A stretch of DNA of 56,796 nt from a virus: positions 1 through 56,796 of the IMG/VR virus record IMGVR_UViG_3300022934_000023. One strand, 5' to 3'. Positions within the stretch are counted from its first letter, which is position 1. The number at the start of each line of letters is the position of its first letter. Below the pieces are notes generated by a model. The model made no database searches and had not been told where the DNA came from. It saw only the letters and a program-made list of their open reading frames with translations. This document shows, in pieces, positions 8,802-18,149 of this stretch. The position numbers were made by a program, and so were the translations under genes.

Positions 8802-9851
8802 ATGTTTTTTGGTGCAGGTCCATTTGCAACCGCAGCGTTCTCATCGCTGTTCGCCGCCATCCAACAGGCGACTGCATCTGTATCCGGTTCTGCGTCTGCG
8901 ACGGCTACTCCAAGCACTGTTAACCTTGCATCTGCATCCGTATCAGGTTCGGGTTCTGTAAGTGCAACAGCACAGACTATCGCAACTGCAGGTGCCTCTG
9001 TAACTGCAAGCGGAACTTCTACAGCAACAGGTCGCGGACTCCTAGACGGCGACGTTCTGATAGGCGGCTCGGCTACTGTATCGACTCCTGAAGCAAGGCT
9101 AATTGCAGCCGCATCTGCTAGTGTTGCAGGATCGGCATCTACAACTGGCGCAGTATCATCGAGGCACGTAGGTGCTGCGTCTGTCTCCGGATCGGCAACT
9201 GTCTCGGCTGATGCAGCCACAATCCTGAATGTTGCTGCAGTCAGCATCTCTGGAAGCGCCTCTGCATCTGCCAGCCCGAAGGCACGAACACTAGCAGTAG
9301 GCAGCGTAAGCGGCAGTGCGACCACTGCAGGAACTGCACAGGCTGTTCTAGTAGGCGTTGCATCAGTACAGGGTGCAGCCACAGTCTCTGGAACAGCAGG
9401 AGCCTTGCTCGACGGAGAAGCAACAGTAACTGGCTCTGCATCTGTAGCAGCATCGCCGACTGTGTTTGCTACTGTATCCGCCACTGTCTCCGCATCCGGA
9501 AGCGTGGCTGGTTCGCCGAAGGTAGTTGCACAAGGAGTTTTCTCTGTCTCCGGTACGGCAACTACAGCGGGTGCCGCACAGACTATTGGCAGGGGCGCGG
9601 CATCCGTAGCGGGCACCACAACTGTAATTGCAGTTGGCTTCCGGTCCTTCCGCTTTGACGCAACCCTCTACGAACGAGATCGGGTTGCCTTCGTCGCCCA
9701 AGAACCCGCGCGAGAGGTCGCAGTCGGCAAGCCGACACAGCACGTTCTCTATGTAGTGCAGGACACGCAGCGTGTCGTACTTATCCCTGAAGATAAACCA
9801 CGAACGGTATCCATACCACAAGCCGTTCAAAGACTAGCAAAGGTAGCGTAA
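8802..9851 (+). CDS. Ala/Ser/Gly repeat structural protein
   Basis: This 349-residue protein begins MFFGAGPFATAAFSSLF, a start seen in several phage structural proteins. Residues of about 25-280 consist of roughly a dozen imperfect repeats of about 20-22 residues around the core ASVSGSA(T/S), with very few charged residues. The last 65 residues are a different, charged domain (LYERDRVAFVAQEPARE). The repeats look like an extended beta-solenoid or a flexible spacer. The gene lies between the S74 fibre and the tail adaptor genes, so it is likely part of the tail or a tail appendage; function is unknown. Confidence 0.6.
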   Translation: MFFGAGPFATAAFSSLFAAIQQATASVSGSASATATPSTVNLASASVSGSGSVSATAQTIATAGASVTASGTSTATGRGLLDGDVLIGGSATVSTPEARLIAAASASVAGSASTTGAVSSRHVGAASVSGSATVSADAATILNVAAVSISGSASASASPKARTLAVGSVSGSATTAGTAQAVLVGVASVQGAATVSGTAGALLDGEATVTGSASVAASPTVFATVSATVSASGSVAGSPKVVAQGVFSVSGTATTAGAAQTIGRGAASVAGTTTVIAVGFRSFRFDATLYERDRVAFVAQEPAREVAVGKPTQHVLYVVQDTQRVVLIPEDKPRTVSIPQAVQRLAKVA

Positions 9852-9853
9852 CG

Positions 9854-10246
9854 ATGGCACTTCGTTGGCCCGACAAAGACCCAGATGAACAACTGGACTA
9901 CACTGTGGACTGGTCACGGTATCTCGACACGCTGACCATCTCGTCTGTTGAGTGGCGGTATGTTTTGACAAACGATCTAGGGGATAAAAGCAAGGGTGAA
10001 GAATCTGTTGCCCTGTCTACGTCCTCAAACTTGGACGCAACTGATGACGAGTCTAACCCGTCGGGGGGACTGATTGTTAACAGTCTTCCAAAAACAGATA
10101 CCACAGCTACCATTGTGTTGTCTGGGGGGGTTGCGAACAAAGACTATGTTCTTATCTGCGAAATAACAACCAGTACATCTTCAAAAACTAGCGCAGCAAT
10201 CGTTACAAAACGTACGGTTAACCTGCGGGTAAGGGAGCGTAACTGA
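9854..10246 (+). CDS. Putative tail structural protein, Ig-like beta-sandwich
   Basis: This 130-residue protein begins MALRWPDKDPDEQLDYTVDWSR and continues with alternating strands ending in NLRVRERN. The pattern (DWS..L..L.IsS.eW, a GG turn, then Y.LICEITTST) is typical of small Ig-like phage proteins encoded next to tail adaptor genes. It overlaps the next ATG (TGATG). The assignment as structural rests on fold-like pattern and position. Confidence 0.55.
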   Translation: MALRWPDKDPDEQLDYTVDWSRYLDTLTISSVEWRYVLTNDLGDKSKGEESVALSTSSNLDATDDESNPSGGLIVNSLPKTDTTATIVLSGGVANKDYVLICEITTSTSSKTSAAIVTKRTVNLRVRERN

Positions 10247-10926
10247 TGCCGTACAATTATCTCGACATCGTCAATGAGGTTGCTCGGCGTTTGAATGAGA
10301 CTGAGCTAACCAGTTCGAACTTTTCAACTGCGAGAGCCTTTCACGCAACCATCAAGGATGCTGTCAACTCCTCGATCCACGACATCAATCAGTATTACCT
10401 GTACTGGCCCTACAACCACAACTCGGATGAGATCACGCTGGTTGCCGGGGAGACACGCTACTCGTTTGCAGACGAGGCTAAGTACGTAGACTTCGACACG
10501 TTTCGAGTGAAGCGGGACACGAGCCTCAACGTGGGAAGAGCGCGTAAACTCCGGAAAATCACCTATGTAGAGTACGTGGATCGGTACGTCGATCAGGAAG
10601 ACGAGACGGACACCACGCGAGGCGGTGTTCCGGAGTACGTGTTCCGCTCCCAAGATGGGTATTTTGGCGTCGTGCCTATGCCTGACAAGGCGTACGCCGT
10701 CGAGTACGAATACTTTATGCACCCCGTGAACCTGTCGCTGTTCGACGACGTTCCCACGATCCCCGAGCCGTACAAGCACGTGATCGTAGACGGTGCCATG
10801 TACTACTGTTACATGTTCCGCGACAACATGGAGATGGCATCTATCTCAAAGAACAAGTTCGACGAGGGCATGAAGAACATGCGAAAGATACTTGTAAACG
10901 AAAACTATTACGTAAGGTCTGTGTAA
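10246..10926 (+). CDS. Head-tail adaptor / tail tubular A-like protein
   Basis: This 226-residue protein starts with a helical segment (YLDIVNEVARRLNETEL) and continues with helices and strands ending in a helical tail (NKFDEGMKNMRKIL). Proteins of this size, N-terminal pattern and position before a large nozzle protein serve as the adaptor ring under the portal in podoviruses (role of T7 gp11). The match is by role and layout; I cannot prove homology by eye. It should assemble as a dodecamer beneath the portal. Confidence 0.6.
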   Translation: MPYNYLDIVNEVARRLNETELTSSNFSTARAFHATIKDAVNSSIHDINQYYLYWPYNHNSDEITLVAGETRYSFADEAKYVDFDTFRVKRDTSLNVGRARKLRKITYVEYVDRYVDQEDETDTTRGGVPEYVFRSQDGYFGVVPMPDKAYAVEYEYFMHPVNLSLFDDVPTIPEPYKHVIVDGAMYYCYMFRDNMEMASISKNKFDEGMKNMRKILVNENYYVRSV

Positions 10927-10929
10927 GGG

Positions 10930-12795
10930 ATGCCGGATCGTTGGCAAACATACGGGGTGGAGTTTCGCGGCGGCTTGATCTCCAATCTTAGCCCCTTGCA
11001 GCACGGCACTGCCGCCCCCGGCTCGGCCCGTGTCATGAACAACTTCGAGCCGTCTACAGAGGGTGGCTACCGGCGTATCGAAGGATTTACAAAATATAAC
11101 ACGAACGAAATAACCGGACAGGGTAATGTTCTTGGGGTTGTACTCTATAAGGACACCGCCATCGTAGCCCGTGACCAGAGTGGGGGCAACCCGAAGCTGT
11201 TTAGCGGGGGTAGCGGATCGGGTTCGTGGACAGACCTCTCGACCAGCCACACTCTCGGCGCAAACGTGGCACGGGTACGTTTTGCTAAGTACAACTTCGA
11301 TGGCAACGACAAACTGTTTATCGTAGACGGGGTGGGCTACCCTCTCATCCTTACAAGTACGATTGCCAGCGGTTTGAGCAAGCTGACAACCCCTTCCGAC
11401 CTACAGGGGGCAAGCCACGCAGTTGCATTTAAGAACCACATCTTTGCTGCCAACGGAGAAAACGTCGTTTTTTCGGCTCCATTTGAAGATGATGACTTTA
11501 CAGCAGCTTCTGGTGGCGGTATAATCAACGTAGGTACAACTGTAACAGACTTGATTGTTTTTCGCGAACAACTAATTGTTTTCGGGGAAGACAAGATTCT
11601 GCGTATCGTAGGCAGTAGCGTTGCGGACTTTCAGATGCAACCGATTGCGGACGACGTGGGGTGCGTAGAGTCTGACACAGCACAGGAGATATCTGGAGAC
11701 GTTATATTCTTGGGTCCGGATGGACTGCGTACGGTTGCGGCAACAGAGCGCAATCAAGACTTCGAACTGGCGTCCGTATCCAAGCCCATCCAGAAACAGA
11801 TGGTGCAGCTAACATCTCAGAATAGCTCCTTTGCATCTGTGGTCATCCGAGAGAAGTCCCAGTATCGACTCTTCGGGTTCACGGGATCGGCCACACCGGG
11901 TACATCGAAAGGGATTATCGGAACGCAGATTCAAGGGCAGCAGGGCGTAGGCTTGAACTGGGCGGAGACTACCGGCATCAAGGCGTTCGTTGCAGATTCG
12001 ACGTACAGCGGAACTACGGAGACCATCCTTTTTGCACACAATGACGGCTACGTGTACAAGATGGAGTCGGGCAACAGCTTTGACGGGGGCAACATCGTCG
12101 CCAGCTTCTCTACTCCGTACTTCCCGATTAGTGACGCTCGTCTTCGCAAGACTATCTACAAGACCACAGTCTATACTGATCCACAGGGCACCATCGATCT
12201 TTCCTTGAACCTGAAGTATGACTTGAGTGAATCGGGAGTTATCGAGCCGAGTACTATCACTCTGGAAAATACATCAACTGCAGGGGGTGTGTTTATTTTT
12301 GGAGAGCCTAATGTTCAGTTTGCGGACGGTGCTAAGATAAATAACAGTGGAGGATACTCGTCGGGAGTGTCAAGTATGGTTGTGGACCTGATGTCTTTGG
12401 ATAGCTCGTCGTCACCTACCCTAGCTTCAGGGGACACATTTCAGATTCTTACAAGTAGCAGCAGTTCTGCCAACTTCAAAAAGACATACACGCTATCGAG
12501 TACGCCCTCTATAACAGGAGACGCATCCGCAGACCCGTCTACAGCAACAGCAACATTGACATTTACTCCTGCACTAGAAGCCGCTGTATCTGACAACGAC
12601 GATGTCATTTTTACTAGTGTGGGCGGAGTTAATAACACGGCGGTGTACAGCGGAGAAACTTTGAAGTCTATTTTTGACAATCAAGCACAGGGGTCAGGAT
12701 TTACTGTATCACTTCAGTTTTCTAGTGACGACACCAACCCCCCTTACTCGCTCGACGCAGCGGTTCTTGAATACGGCCAGTACGGCAGAAGGTAA
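10930..12795 (+). CDS. Tail nozzle-like beta-propeller protein
   Basis: This 621-residue protein starts with FRGGLISNLSPLQHGTAAPG and MNNFEPSTEGGYRRIEG, the pattern found at the start of podoviral nozzle proteins (T7 gp12 / P22 gp10 role): a conserved opening that names a list of fitted residues, then repeated strands (KLFIVDGVGYPLIL, HIFAANGENVVF, QLIVFGEDKILRIVG, VIFLGPDGLRTV) consistent with propeller blades. It would close the tail channel and carry fibres. It lies directly after the adaptor gene and before another fibre gene, the usual order. Confidence 0.7.
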   Translation: MPDRWQTYGVEFRGGLISNLSPLQHGTAAPGSARVMNNFEPSTEGGYRRIEGFTKYNTNEITGQGNVLGVVLYKDTAIVARDQSGGNPKLFSGGSGSGSWTDLSTSHTLGANVARVRFAKYNFDGNDKLFIVDGVGYPLILTSTIASGLSKLTTPSDLQGASHAVAFKNHIFAANGENVVFSAPFEDDDFTAASGGGIINVGTTVTDLIVFREQLIVFGEDKILRIVGSSVADFQMQPIADDVGCVESDTAQEISGDVIFLGPDGLRTVAATERNQDFELASVSKPIQKQMVQLTSQNSSFASVVIREKSQYRLFGFTGSATPGTSKGIIGTQIQGQQGVGLNWAETTGIKAFVADSTYSGTTETILFAHNDGYVYKMESGNSFDGGNIVASFSTPYFPISDARLRKTIYKTTVYTDPQGTIDLSLNLKYDLSESGVIEPSTITLENTSTAGGVFIFGEPNVQFADGAKINNSGGYSSGVSSMVVDLMSLDSSSSPTLASGDTFQILTSSSSSANFKKTYTLSSTPSITGDASADPSTATATLTFTPALEAAVSDNDDVIFTSVGGVNNTAVYSGETLKSIFDNQAQGSGFTVSLQFSSDDTNPPYSLDAAVLEYGQYGRR

Positions 12796-12800
12796 ACATC

Positions 12801-14528
12801 ATGGCAGGTTACACACGAAACGACACAGCCGGTAACATTGCAGACGGTAACGTCATTAGTGCTGCTCCCCTCGACGGGGAGTTCGACGCTATTCAAGATG
12901 CGTTTGCCCTCTCTACCGGTCACACACACGACGGCTCTACAACAGGTGACGGCGGACCCGTCAGCAAGCTCGGCCCGTCCCAGCAACTCGAACAAACTGC
13001 AAGCACTCTCGCAACTACCACTGACATTACTGTCGCAACGAACAAGTTTATCCAGTTCCGAGACAACGGTCTCAAGATTCTGTCCAGTGCAGACGGACAA
13101 CTCGACATTGATGCCGACACAGAGCTAGAGATAGTTGCGCCGACTGTTGACATCGACGCAGCGACAGCCGTGACTATCGACACGGCAACCATGACTGTGA
13201 CTGGTTCTGCTAACGTAACGGGTGATCTCGACGTTGACAACATCAACATCGATGGTAACACCATCACTTCGACAGATACCGACGGCGACATCACCATCTC
13301 CCCGAATGGCACGGGTACGGTTGTAATTGACACTGATCTCGACGTTGACAACATCAATATTAATGGCAACACAATCATCAGCACCGACACTGACGGTGAC
13401 ATCGTTATTACGCCCAACGGCACTGGCACCGTTGTAATCGATGCCGACGTTGATGTTGACAACTTGAACATCGACGGCAACACGATCAGCAGCACAGACA
13501 CCGATGGTGATATTAACATATCGCCCAACGGCACTGGCACTGTGGTGATCAATACTGACCTTGACGTTGACAACATCAACATCGACGGCAACGCCATCAC
13601 CAGTACGAACACTGACGGTGACATTACAATTACACCTGATGGCGACGGCAAGATTGTCCTTGACGGCTTGAACTTTCCGATTGCAGACGGGTCTGCGGAT
13701 CAGTTCCTCAAGACTGACGGCTCCGGCCAGCTAAGTTTTGCTACAGTAGACCTGTCCACCATCAACATTGTGGACGACACGACACCTCAACTCGGCGGTA
13801 TGCTCGACGTTAACGGCAACGCGATTGGTGACGGCACCCTCGAACTCATCAAGTTCTCTGAGACGGCTAGCGCAGTCAACGAAATCACCATCACCAACGC
13901 CGCAACAGGGGGCCATCCTCTTATTCAGGCATCTGGTGACGACACCGACATAAACCTTCAACTCGACGGCAAGGGGACTGGTGTAGTAGAGGTGGTCGAT
14001 GGCCTGACCGTGGGGGGTAATCTTACGGTCAACGGTACCACCACCACAATCTCCACGACTAACACGGTTGTTTCTGACACCCTGATAGAGCTTGGTAACG
14101 GAACTACCGGCTCCCCTGTAAATGACTCAGGTCTGGTTATCGAGCGGGGGGATTCGGACAACGCCTTTATCGGTTTCGATGAAAGTGCTGACAAGTTTAC
14201 GATGGGCACCGGCACGTTCACAGGTGCAAGCACCGGAGACTTGACTATCACTGCCGGTACCCTCGTTGCTGATCTAGAGGGCGACGTTACTGGTGACGTT
14301 ACTGCGGAAAAGGTAATCGCGTCGAACACTAATGCCAGCGACACTGGTACAGATGTGGCGATCCAGATTGGTGCAAGCACAGACTGGACCGTGCTGGTTA
14401 CGTCTTCGGATGAACTTGTGTTCCGTCACAACGGTGTTGCCAAGATGTTGCTGACGACAACAGGCCACCTGAAGGTCATCGACGACATCACGGCATTTGC
14501 CGATCTGTCCAGCTACGACGGAGCGTAA
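12801..14528 (+). CDS. Tail fibre with four 37-residue tandem repeats
   Basis: This 575-residue protein begins MAGYTRNDTAGNIADGN and contains GHTHDGSTTGDGGPV, an N-terminal region typical of fibres that dock to the tail nozzle. Residues of about 142-289 form four tandem 37-residue units around DLDVDNINIDGNTI and SPNGTGTVVI, predicted to build a regular beta shaft. The DDTTPQLGG module shared with the fibre at 1847 follows, then further beta-repeats and a compact C-terminal part. It probably forms the shaft of a trimeric fibre. The preceding gene is the nozzle, as in other podoviruses. Confidence 0.75.
   Translation: MAGYTRNDTAGNIADGNVISAAPLDGEFDAIQDAFALSTGHTHDGSTTGDGGPVSKLGPSQQLEQTASTLATTTDITVATNKFIQFRDNGLKILSSADGQLDIDADTELEIVAPTVDIDAATAVTIDTATMTVTGSANVTGDLDVDNINIDGNTITSTDTDGDITISPNGTGTVVIDTDLDVDNININGNTIISTDTDGDIVITPNGTGTVVIDADVDVDNLNIDGNTISSTDTDGDINISPNGTGTVVINTDLDVDNINIDGNAITSTNTDGDITITPDGDGKIVLDGLNFPIADGSADQFLKTDGSGQLSFATVDLSTINIVDDTTPQLGGMLDVNGNAIGDGTLELIKFSETASAVNEITITNAATGGHPLIQASGDDTDINLQLDGKGTGVVEVVDGLTVGGNLTVNGTTTTISTTNTVVSDTLIELGNGTTGSPVNDSGLVIERGDSDNAFIGFDESADKFTMGTGTFTGASTGDLTITAGTLVADLEGDVTGDVTAEKVIASNTNASDTGTDVAIQIGASTDWTVLVTSSDELVFRHNGVAKMLLTTTGHLKVIDDITAFADLSSYDGA
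13224..13667 (+). repeat. Four tandem 111-bp repeats in fibre shaft
   Basis: Four in-frame units begin at 13224, 13335, 13446 and 13557. Each encodes a 37-residue unit around (D/V)DVDN(I/L)NI(D/N)GN. The units differ at scattered synonymous positions and a few codons, so they are related but not recently copied. Unit number could change by recombination and alter fibre length. Confidence 0.9.
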
Positions 14529-14530
14529 AG

Positions 14531-15544
14531 ATGGCAGTCGATGGTGGCGTAGGAAACGCAATTTCGTTTTCGGAACTCCAGACCTACTACGGCGGGTCTA
14601 ACCCTATCAGCATGTCCGAATACTATCGTGGCGGCTCTGAGGTTCCTTCGACTCGAACCGACACCACAACGAACACGGGCGTAACTGCACTTGTAAACCA
14701 GTCGGCTTTATTTGGCACAGCAGGCTCGGGAGTTGACGGAAATCAATCTAGATTGACCATAGACGGGGCAAATAACACTGGCGTAAATTCTAGCCCCGCC
14801 ACCGGAACTATCGTATTCAGCGAATCGACCACCGTATCTGCGACGAAAGATTATAGCATGAATAGCCTTCTGGAGTACCACCTAAATTCATATAACAACA
14901 CCTTTTACACCAGCACGTCCGCGCATCTTAGGCTCGGCGGATACGACTTTTTCGACGCCTCAAACTGCGTTCGCAGCATCACCACCAGTAGCAGCTTCGT
15001 AACCGCACAGACCCTGACCTCGGCTCTAACCGCCGGCACTTGTGGGATTGAAATATATTACGTCGCCAACGACTCCGATGCGGAGGGTAGCATCCAACCT
15101 GTTGTTACTATTAAACGTGGTGGAACTACACTTTACTCGTTCAACGTATCTTTCAGCAACGGTTCCGCCATCACCTCATCAGCAAACCTAACCGGGTTGC
15201 AGAACGGGGACACCATTGAAGCTAGAACCGGGTCTTATGGCGGCCAGACAAGGGTTGTTTTTTTCCCTCGCGAGGCTGTGGGGGGCAACGCCAACAACAC
15301 TTTTGCGGCGGGTAGCTACGCCCTTTCATTTTACGGTTTAGGCGGCAACAACAACCTCCCCGGCCTCGATGCTACTTTGAACTTCTCCACTAGCGGCACA
15401 GTTCAATACAACAGCTTTGGCGGCACGTTTACCAGCATCAGCACGACCAACACAGATGTAACTGTTAACACAAATACAAATGTACCAACCTCTGGTCCAG
15501 TAAACATGAACGTATTCAACGCGCCGGGGACGCCATCACCATGA
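14531..15544 (+). CDS. Tail appendage protein with ISFSELQ-SEYYRGG N-terminus
   Basis: This 337-residue protein opens with GNAISFSELQTYYGG and ISMSEYYRGGSEVP. I recognise this short N-terminal pattern from many marine phage appendage proteins; it seems to be an attachment peptide before variable beta-rich domains. The remainder is Thr/Ser/Asn/Gly-rich beta sequence with no coiled coil. It probably supplies a further receptor-binding or decorating module. Function is inferred from composition and its place after the fibre gene. Confidence 0.6.
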   Translation: MAVDGGVGNAISFSELQTYYGGSNPISMSEYYRGGSEVPSTRTDTTTNTGVTALVNQSALFGTAGSGVDGNQSRLTIDGANNTGVNSSPATGTIVFSESTTVSATKDYSMNSLLEYHLNSYNNTFYTSTSAHLRLGGYDFFDASNCVRSITTSSSFVTAQTLTSALTAGTCGIEIYYVANDSDAEGSIQPVVTIKRGGTTLYSFNVSFSNGSAITSSANLTGLQNGDTIEARTGSYGGQTRVVFFPREAVGGNANNTFAAGSYALSFYGLGGNNNLPGLDATLNFSTSGTVQYNSFGGTFTSISTTNTDVTVNTNTNVPTSGPVNMNVFNAPGTPSP

Positions 15545-15750
15545 TGAAACTAGAACATACAATGGAGCCTTTGATGAAGACCCAGATGGAACTCGAAGCC
15601 CACGAAAAAGAGTGCGCCATCCGTTACGCTGCTGTACACGAAAAACTAGAAAGTCTAGACAAACGCATGTGGCGCTTAGAGGCAATGATCATGGGCAGCA
15701 CCATCCTTGTGGTTGCGATGGTAGTGTCCGTATTTATGGGACTTAAATAA
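15541..15750 (+). CDS. Small coiled-coil membrane protein
   Basis: This 69-residue protein overlaps the preceding stop (ATGATG). The first 45 residues are a charged helix (MEPLMKTQMELEAHEKEC, YAAVHEKLESLDKRMWRLE) and the last 20 are one membrane span (MGSTILVVAMVVSVFMGL). Such N-in coiled-coil plus C-terminal span proteins are common in phage tail and lysis regions, sometimes called holin-like or DUF1515/hemolysin XhlA-like. Which of these roles applies is not decidable from sequence. Confidence 0.6.
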   Translation: MMKLEHTMEPLMKTQMELEAHEKECAIRYAAVHEKLESLDKRMWRLEAMIMGSTILVVAMVVSVFMGLK

Positions 15751-15752
15751 TT

Positions 15753-17057
15753 ATGGCAGAGATTGATCCAAAGAAAAAGAAGCAAGATATTGCATCTGAT
15801 ACCGATCTTCCTGAAGGCACCAAGATCGAACCGACGGACATTGAGGTCAAGAGCGACGAGGTCATTGGCATCGAAGATAAGTTGCCTGACGCCCCCACTC
15901 CTATCGACGCCCCCACTCCTATCGAGACTGTAGATCAGAAGATGCCTGATCGGTTTGATGCTGCAACGGTAGAGGCTACCAAGACTGGCGATGTAGGCAA
16001 GGCAGAGGTAGCACGAGGAGAGGTATCCGAGGGAGCTATCGTCGAGGCTGCACAGGGCACTGTATCTCCTGAGAGCATGGCGGAGGCCGTGACAGAGGAG
16101 CTTGACCCTCGTGCAACAACCCAGTATCAGATCGCGGAACTGTTCAAAGGTCTAGAGGCAGGAAGTCCTCCTCCGGCGTGGGCCGCTCCGGGCGTACGAA
16201 AGGCTGCAGCACTGATGCAGTCCAGAGGTCTGGGGTCTTCAAGCATGGCGGCAGGCGCTGCGATTCAGGCCATGATGGAGTCGGGCATTCCGATTGCTGC
16301 ACAGGACGCCCAGAAGTACGCCAACATCCAGTTGCAAAACTTAACTAACAGTCAACAGGCCACGTTGCAAAACGCAGCCACCGTTGCAGCAATGGACCTA
16401 GCTAATCTGAACAACCGTCAGCAAGCAGCCGTAGCAAATGCCAAGGCGTTTCTGTCTATCGACTTGCAAAACTTGACAAACGAACAGCAGGCTAACACGG
16501 TCACGTTCCAGCAAAAGGTTGCGGCCATGTTGTCTGACACGGCGGCAGAGAACGCAGCAAAGCAGTTCAACGCCAAGACAGAGAACGACATACAGACATT
16601 CTTTACAGAACTGGGCGTCAGCATTGAGGCAACCAACATCTCTCGTGACCTGTCTGTCAAACAGTTCAATCAGAATCAGAGCCTTGCACTCAAGCAGTTC
16701 AATGAACAGATGAAGCAGATGGACGCACAGTTCAAGGCAAACATGCGTCTGGAGATTGACCAGAGCAACGCGGTATGGCGTCGTAACGTCAACACTCAGA
16801 ACACAGCCGCACAGAACGAAGCGAACCGCCAGAACGCTACGAATCTACTGGCCATCACGCAACAGGCTTTGAATGACCTGTGGCAAGAGTACCGCGACAA
16901 GGCGGCGTGGGTCATCAAGATTTCAGAGAGCGCAAAGGATCGCGCACACAACGCTGCAATGCAGTCAGCGTCAATCAAAGCAAACGCTGACCTGTACGAT
17001 GAACAGATGGAAGACTTTCTGTATCTCGAAGCGATTGATAATTTATGGCCTGCATAG
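15753..17057 (+). CDS. Internal virion protein, Gln/Ala-rich coiled coil
   Basis: This 434-residue protein has an acidic Pro-rich disordered N-terminus (PTPIDAPTPIET) followed from about residue 120 by long helices rich in Gln, Asn and Ala with repeated LQNLTN(S/E)QQA units. There are no membrane spans. Its position at the head of the internal protein block and its helical make-up resemble the smaller ejection proteins of T7-like phages (gp14/gp15 roles). It would be packed in the head and expelled at infection. Homology is inferred, not shown. Confidence 0.5.
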   Translation: MAEIDPKKKKQDIASDTDLPEGTKIEPTDIEVKSDEVIGIEDKLPDAPTPIDAPTPIETVDQKMPDRFDAATVEATKTGDVGKAEVARGEVSEGAIVEAAQGTVSPESMAEAVTEELDPRATTQYQIAELFKGLEAGSPPPAWAAPGVRKAAALMQSRGLGSSSMAAGAAIQAMMESGIPIAAQDAQKYANIQLQNLTNSQQATLQNAATVAAMDLANLNNRQQAAVANAKAFLSIDLQNLTNEQQANTVTFQQKVAAMLSDTAAENAAKQFNAKTENDIQTFFTELGVSIEATNISRDLSVKQFNQNQSLALKQFNEQMKQMDAQFKANMRLEIDQSNAVWRRNVNTQNTAAQNEANRQNATNLLAITQQALNDLWQEYRDKAAWVIKISESAKDRAHNAAMQSASIKANADLYDEQMEDFLYLEAIDNLWPA

Positions 17058-17069
17058 GGAACTAAGTAA

Positions 17070-17612
17070 ATGAGTTGGCTATCAAAAGCACTAAAGAACG
17101 ACGGACTGAAGATTGCTACAGCGGTGATCGGAGCAAGATTCGCAGGTGAGTACCTGTTCACAGAGGGAGAGTTTTCCGATGACAACTTCTTTGGATCGAC
17201 TCTGAAGAGTGCGGGTGTAACTCCGTTTCAACAGACTAAGATGGGTCAGGGCTTCTTGGGTACAGCTTTAGATACTCTTAAACCTATAGGGCAACTTGCA
17301 AGCAGTCTGGCACAGCGACAGAGAAAAATGCCTGTCCCTCAGATGGTAAGCTCGGGACCGCAGGGTACTCGCTTTGGCGCAAACATACTGCAGGGTGAAA
17401 GCCGTCAACCACAGCCGCTGTTTCCTCTGGGACGAGGCGGTCAGATTATGACAGCCATGAATAGCAGAGCAACGCAGCAGTACTTTGCAAAACAGGTACG
17501 CGCGATGGGGCTACCCAAGGCTGCACCACTCCCGTCTCCCAACATTAGCCTACCCGCCGTAAGCACAACCGCGTCACAACGTAGGTCGTACAAGAAGGTT
17601 GCAACAGCATGA
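17070..17612 (+). CDS. Putative internal virion protein
   Basis: This 180-residue protein begins MSWLSKALKNDGLKIATAVIGARFAG, an amphipathic/hydrophobic start that could insert in a membrane, and ends in a basic tail (SQRRSYKKVATA). The middle is Gly/Gln/Pro-rich and flexible. It is cotranscribed with the large ejection proteins and its stop overlaps the next start (ATGA). A role as a minor internal protein is inferred from position. Confidence 0.45.
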   Translation: MSWLSKALKNDGLKIATAVIGARFAGEYLFTEGEFSDDNFFGSTLKSAGVTPFQQTKMGQGFLGTALDTLKPIGQLASSLAQRQRKMPVPQMVSSGPQGTRFGANILQGESRQPQPLFPLGRGGQIMTAMNSRATQQYFAKQVRAMGLPKAAPLPSPNISLPAVSTTASQRRSYKKVATA

Positions 17613-18148
17613 TAGACAAGATTACAGCACTAGCAGCACCTCCGGGTAACTCTCTAACTGACGCTCCCGGCAAGTGGCCGTGGGAACAACCTCCGCAGTT
17701 TGTTGACCCCGATGAGGCAATCGATCACGTTATCGAAGGTATCTCTGTTGGTCCTGCGCGAGAAGACATGCTCAAGATGATGCTGGCTGGCATCACCGTA
17801 GAGGAGATAGTGCAACAGATCGCGTTCAAGGGATTCATGGCAGGTGCAGTTACACCTGACGTTGCCGAGCTAATGAAGCCTGCACTGGGTATCTTTCTGG
17901 TAAACATGGCGCTTGAAGAAGGCTTCGAGCCAAAGATGTTTGTCCAAGAAGAACAGGTAAAGGGTGAAGTATCTGACGAGGCGTTCTTCCGTATAATGAA
18001 GAAACGCAACCCAGCGATGTTTGCTGGCATGGTAGAAGAACTCAATAAGATGGAACGTGAACAGGTTGACAGGTTCGTTGCTGACGAAAGAGCGGAACAA
18101 CTAGAAGAACAGACACCTTCATTCTTGAAGGTGGATCAGGAGATATAA
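17609..18148 (+). CDS. Conserved helical protein in ejection block
   Basis: This 179-residue acidic protein is coupled to the previous gene by an ATGA overlap. It contains a Trp/Pro-rich start (GKWPWEQPPQFVDPDEAI), hydrophobic helices (MLKMMLAGITVEEIVQQIAF, GIFLVNMALEEGF) and a charged C-terminal helix. I recall such proteins in pelagiphage and HMO-2011-type genomes next to internal virion proteins, but no function is known. It may be a virion component or assembly factor. Confidence 0.5.
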   Translation: MIDKITALAAPPGNSLTDAPGKWPWEQPPQFVDPDEAIDHVIEGISVGPAREDMLKMMLAGITVEEIVQQIAFKGFMAGAVTPDVAELMKPALGIFLVNMALEEGFEPKMFVQEEQVKGEVSDEAFFRIMKKRNPAMFAGMVEELNKMEREQVDRFVADERAEQLEEQTPSFLKVDQEI

Positions 18149-18149
18149 G

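Noticed and set aside
8759-9619. 286-codon open frame on the minus strand
   Set aside because: It is antisense to the Ala/Ser repeat gene; the repeated GCN/TCN codons suppress stop codons on the other strand. It has no ribosome site and a biased Ala/Thr/Val composition.
12920-13651. 243-codon open frame on the minus strand
   Set aside because: It mirrors the 111-bp repeats of the fibre gene and has a repetitive Ser/Val/Met composition.
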